Shown: piece after piece, positions 6,369-7,213 of the stretch
How positions within the stretch are numbered: position 1 is the stretch's first letter
How the letters are laid out: each line of letters opens with the position of its first letter
NCBI GenBank assembly: GCA_003535475.1
Contig: DOHC01000303.1
Coordinates: 1 to 7,213 of the forward strand
DNA from: Nitrospiraceae bacterium
Lineage (GTDB): Bacteria > Nitrospirota > Thermodesulfovibrionia > Thermodesulfovibrionales > UBA1546
Length of the DNA: 7,213 bases
Reading direction: 5' to 3'
Position numbers and translations under genes: made by a program
Notes under the pieces: model-generated
What the model saw: only the letters and a program-made list of their open reading frames with translations
Told to the model about the DNA's origin: nothing
The model's database searches: none

Positions 6369-7035
6369 TCTCTTCCCCCAGCTTTGAATTTTGAACCTTG
6401 AATTTTGAATTGCGGAGCATTAGCTCCGTCATAAACTCCATCTCCCTCATATCCGCCTTTACCCACTTTTCCCTGACCATTGACATAAGATATGCAGCCA
6501 TGCCGCAGGCAAGACCTACAACGGTTGTGGTAAATGCCGTCACCATGCTGCCTGCCATCTTCGGCATATCTCCCTGAGCAAGGGCAGAAAGGGCAATACC
6601 CATCGGAATTAATGTCCCCATTAATCCGAGCGCAGGGCCAACACGAATAGCAAACCTGATTTTGTCCAAGGATTTAATGAGTCCGAGTTCCGCATCCTGA
6701 AGGAGTCTTTCAAGTCTTATATCGAGGGTCTCGTGTTGTTCGCTGTCATTACGAGCGAAGCGAGGAATCTCGTCTTGAGATTGCTTTGTGGTTCCCTCCC
6801 TCTGCTCGGGATCCCTCGCAATGACAACAGGAAGGTGAATTTCTGATTCAAGTATTTTTTTATATCTGCTCAATATGGACGAATTATCCTGTCTTCTCTC
6901 GATATATTCCCGCAGGAAAGCACCGAAGGAAATAACAATCCAGAATGTGAGCAGCACAAGCCCTGCAACTACCGGATAAAAAAGGGCAGACGATATTACA
7001 TACAAAAATGTTTCGAGTCCTGCAAGGATATTCAT
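6346..7035 (-). CDS. MotA/TolQ/ExbB-family proton-channel protein with repeat-derived insert
   Basis: This 229-residue inner-membrane protein has three predicted helices: about 11-37, then 133-153 and 164-185. The region RVGPALGLMGTLIPMG (131-146) and TAFTTTVVGLACGMAA (167-181... region) is the hallmark of the MotA/TolQ/ExbB channel domain; Thr141 and the Thr cluster at 169-171 sit where ExbB-type proteins carry pore threonines. The family converts proton flow into mechanical work on a partner, here presumably the DUF2149 protein and the CobN-type protein. The ATG at 7035 has a good ribosome site (GGAGG at 7047-7043, spacing 7). Residues 71-97 are encoded by an 81-bp palindromic element in the cytoplasmic loop, and residues about 209-218 (NSKFKVQNSK) by a heptamer array, so the ancestral protein was probably some 35-40 residues shorter. 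The TGA of a short upstream frame overlaps its ATG. Confidence 0.88.
   Translation of the reverse strand: MNILAGLETFLYVISSALFYPVVAGLVLLTFWIVISFGAFLREYIERRQDNSSILSRYKKILESEIHLPVVIARDPEQREGTTKQSQDEIPRFARNDSEQHETLDIRLERLLQDAELGLIKSLDKIRFAIRVGPALGLMGTLIPMGIALSALAQGDMPKMAGSMVTAFTTTVVGLACGMAAYLMSMVREKWVKADMREMEFMTELMLRNSKFKVQNSKLGEENEIFEET
6383..6410. repeat. Heptamer array (TTTGAAT type) at the 3' end of the exbB-like gene
   Basis: Four tandem 7-bp units on the plus strand: TTTGAAT, TTTGAAC, CTTGAAT, TTTGAAT. The sequence differs from the AACTCCT arrays in cobN but has the same unit length and low-complexity style. It encodes the hydrophilic tail NSKFKVQNSK of the exbB-like protein, and ends about 15 nt before the start codon of the DUF2149 gene. 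Confidence 0.8.
6745..6825. repeat. 81-bp palindromic repeat element inserted in frame in the exbB-like gene
   Basis: Termini GTCATTACGAG (6745-6755) and CTCGCAATGAC (6815-6825) are inverted repeats matching at 10 of 11 positions. An inner hairpin AATCTC / GAGATT lies at 6766-6771 and 6777-6782. The length of 81 bp equals 27 codons, and the element begins and ends exactly on codon boundaries (residues 71-97, containing DEIPRFARND). The style is that of the widespread non-autonomous GTCATTGCGAG repeats of many bacterial genomes, comparable in behaviour to the coding palindromic elements described in Rickettsia. Confidence 0.85.
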
Positions 7036-7118
7036 TGTTTAACCTCCGATAATTTTTCTCTTTTTAATAACAAATCCACACTGTTCTTTGGCTCATAAAG
7101 CTGTTTGAAAATAGTCAT
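7032..7118 (-). CDS. Possible 28-codon ORF or gene remnant overlapping the exbB-like start
   Basis: The frame runs from ATG at 7118 to TGA at 7034-7032, giving a 28-residue product beginning MTIFKQLYEP and ending LSEVKQ. Its TGA overlaps the ATG of the exbB-like gene in the ATGA arrangement usual for coupled genes, and its composition (Lys, Glu, Leu rich) looks protein-like. The frame stays open upstream through the repeat elements to a TGA at about 7199, so the remainder could be repeat-derived. It may be a true small gene, the tail of an upstream gene whose body was displaced by repeat insertion, or chance. No family is recognised. Confidence 0.3.
   Translation of the reverse strand: MTIFKQLYEPKNSVDLLLKREKLSEVKQ
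7043..7047 (-). promoter_or_regulatory. Ribosome binding site of the exbB-like gene
   Basis: GGAGG on the minus strand, 7 nt before the ATG at 7035, supports the chosen start. It lies inside the last codons of the possible short upstream frame. Confidence 0.7.
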
Positions 7119-7119
7119 T

Positions 7120-7130
7120 GTCATTCCCCG
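7120..7130. repeat. Solo copy of a repeat-element end
   Basis: GTCATTCCCCG repeats exactly the first 11 bases of the element beginning at 7144, and is preceded by another GTCATT at 7114-7119. It looks like a truncated or nested end of the same repeat family. Confidence 0.55.
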
Positions 7131-7143
7131 CTCTCCCTTATCT

Positions 7144-7213
7144 GTCATTCCCCGACTTGATCGGGGAATCCAATTCCTTTGTTCTGGATTCTCTGGTCAA
7201 GCCAGAGAATGAC
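7144..7213. repeat. 70-bp double-hairpin repeat element at the right edge
   Basis: Two 28-nt hairpins in inverted orientation (7144-7171 and 7186-7213) are separated by a 14-nt spacer. The first has the perfect 9-bp stem ATTCCCCGA / TCGGGGAAT around the loop CTTGA. The second has the perfect 9-bp stem ATTCTCTGG / CCAGAGAAT around the loop TCAAG, the reverse complement of the first loop. The outer ends GTCATTC and GAATGAC are inverted repeats. This is the typical form of the GTCATTCCCCG intergenic repeats dispersed in many bacterial genomes. The element ends precisely at the last base of the window. No promoter for the operon could be identified around it. Confidence 0.82.

Noticed and set aside
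6745..6825. Frameshift or pseudogene in the exbB-like gene
   Set aside because: The insert is exactly 27 codons, the frame stays open, and all channel motifs downstream are intact.
7036..7213. Cobalamin riboswitch upstream of the operon
   Set aside because: No B12-box-like sequence or multi-stem architecture could be recognised; the structure present is explained by the dispersed repeat element.

Overview
The window carries one compact block of genes, all on the minus strand, read from about 7035 down to 1. In transcription order these are a MotA/TolQ/ExbB-type proton-channel protein, a DUF2149 membrane protein, a very large CobN-type metallochelatase, the cobalt transporter subunits CbiQ and CbiO, a 53-residue peptide gene with a TTG start, and the first 61 codons of a further gene that runs off the left edge. 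Genes overlap by 13 to 23 nt or are separated by about 20 nt, so this reads as a single operon (the last gene follows an 82-nt gap that contains a hairpin). No promoter, terminator, riboswitch, tRNA or rRNA could be supported, and I see no real gene on the plus strand.

The shared theme is cobalt and tetrapyrrole handling. The CobN-type protein has an N-terminal signal peptide and a C-terminal membrane anchor. Its partners here are an ExbB-like channel and a DUF2149 protein, not the cytoplasmic AAA+ subunits CobS/CobT of the classical cobaltochelatase. That points to an extracytoplasmic, proton-motive-force-linked machine that inserts or removes metal from a tetrapyrrole, feeding (by inference) the adjacent CbiQO cobalt importer. 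The substrate-capture subunits CbiM and CbiN are not in the window. At the 3' end lies what looks like a ribosomally made, modified peptide pair: a short precursor with one Cys, matching what I remember of the CbpA/CbpB peptide and radical-SAM pair known from cobalt/cobalamin loci. The enzyme is cut off before any diagnostic motif, so this part is inference.

The second theme is small repeats. Heptamer-unit arrays occur at three places inside cobN and one at the end of the exbB-like gene. An 81-bp palindromic element sits in frame inside the exbB-like gene, and a 70-bp double-hairpin element occupies the right edge. All the coding insertions keep the frame open and appear in the proteins as low-complexity segments.

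The organism is probably an anaerobic bacterium of the kind rich in such repeats (Nitrospirota or Desulfobacterota-like). This rests on gene content and repeat style only and is weakly supported.
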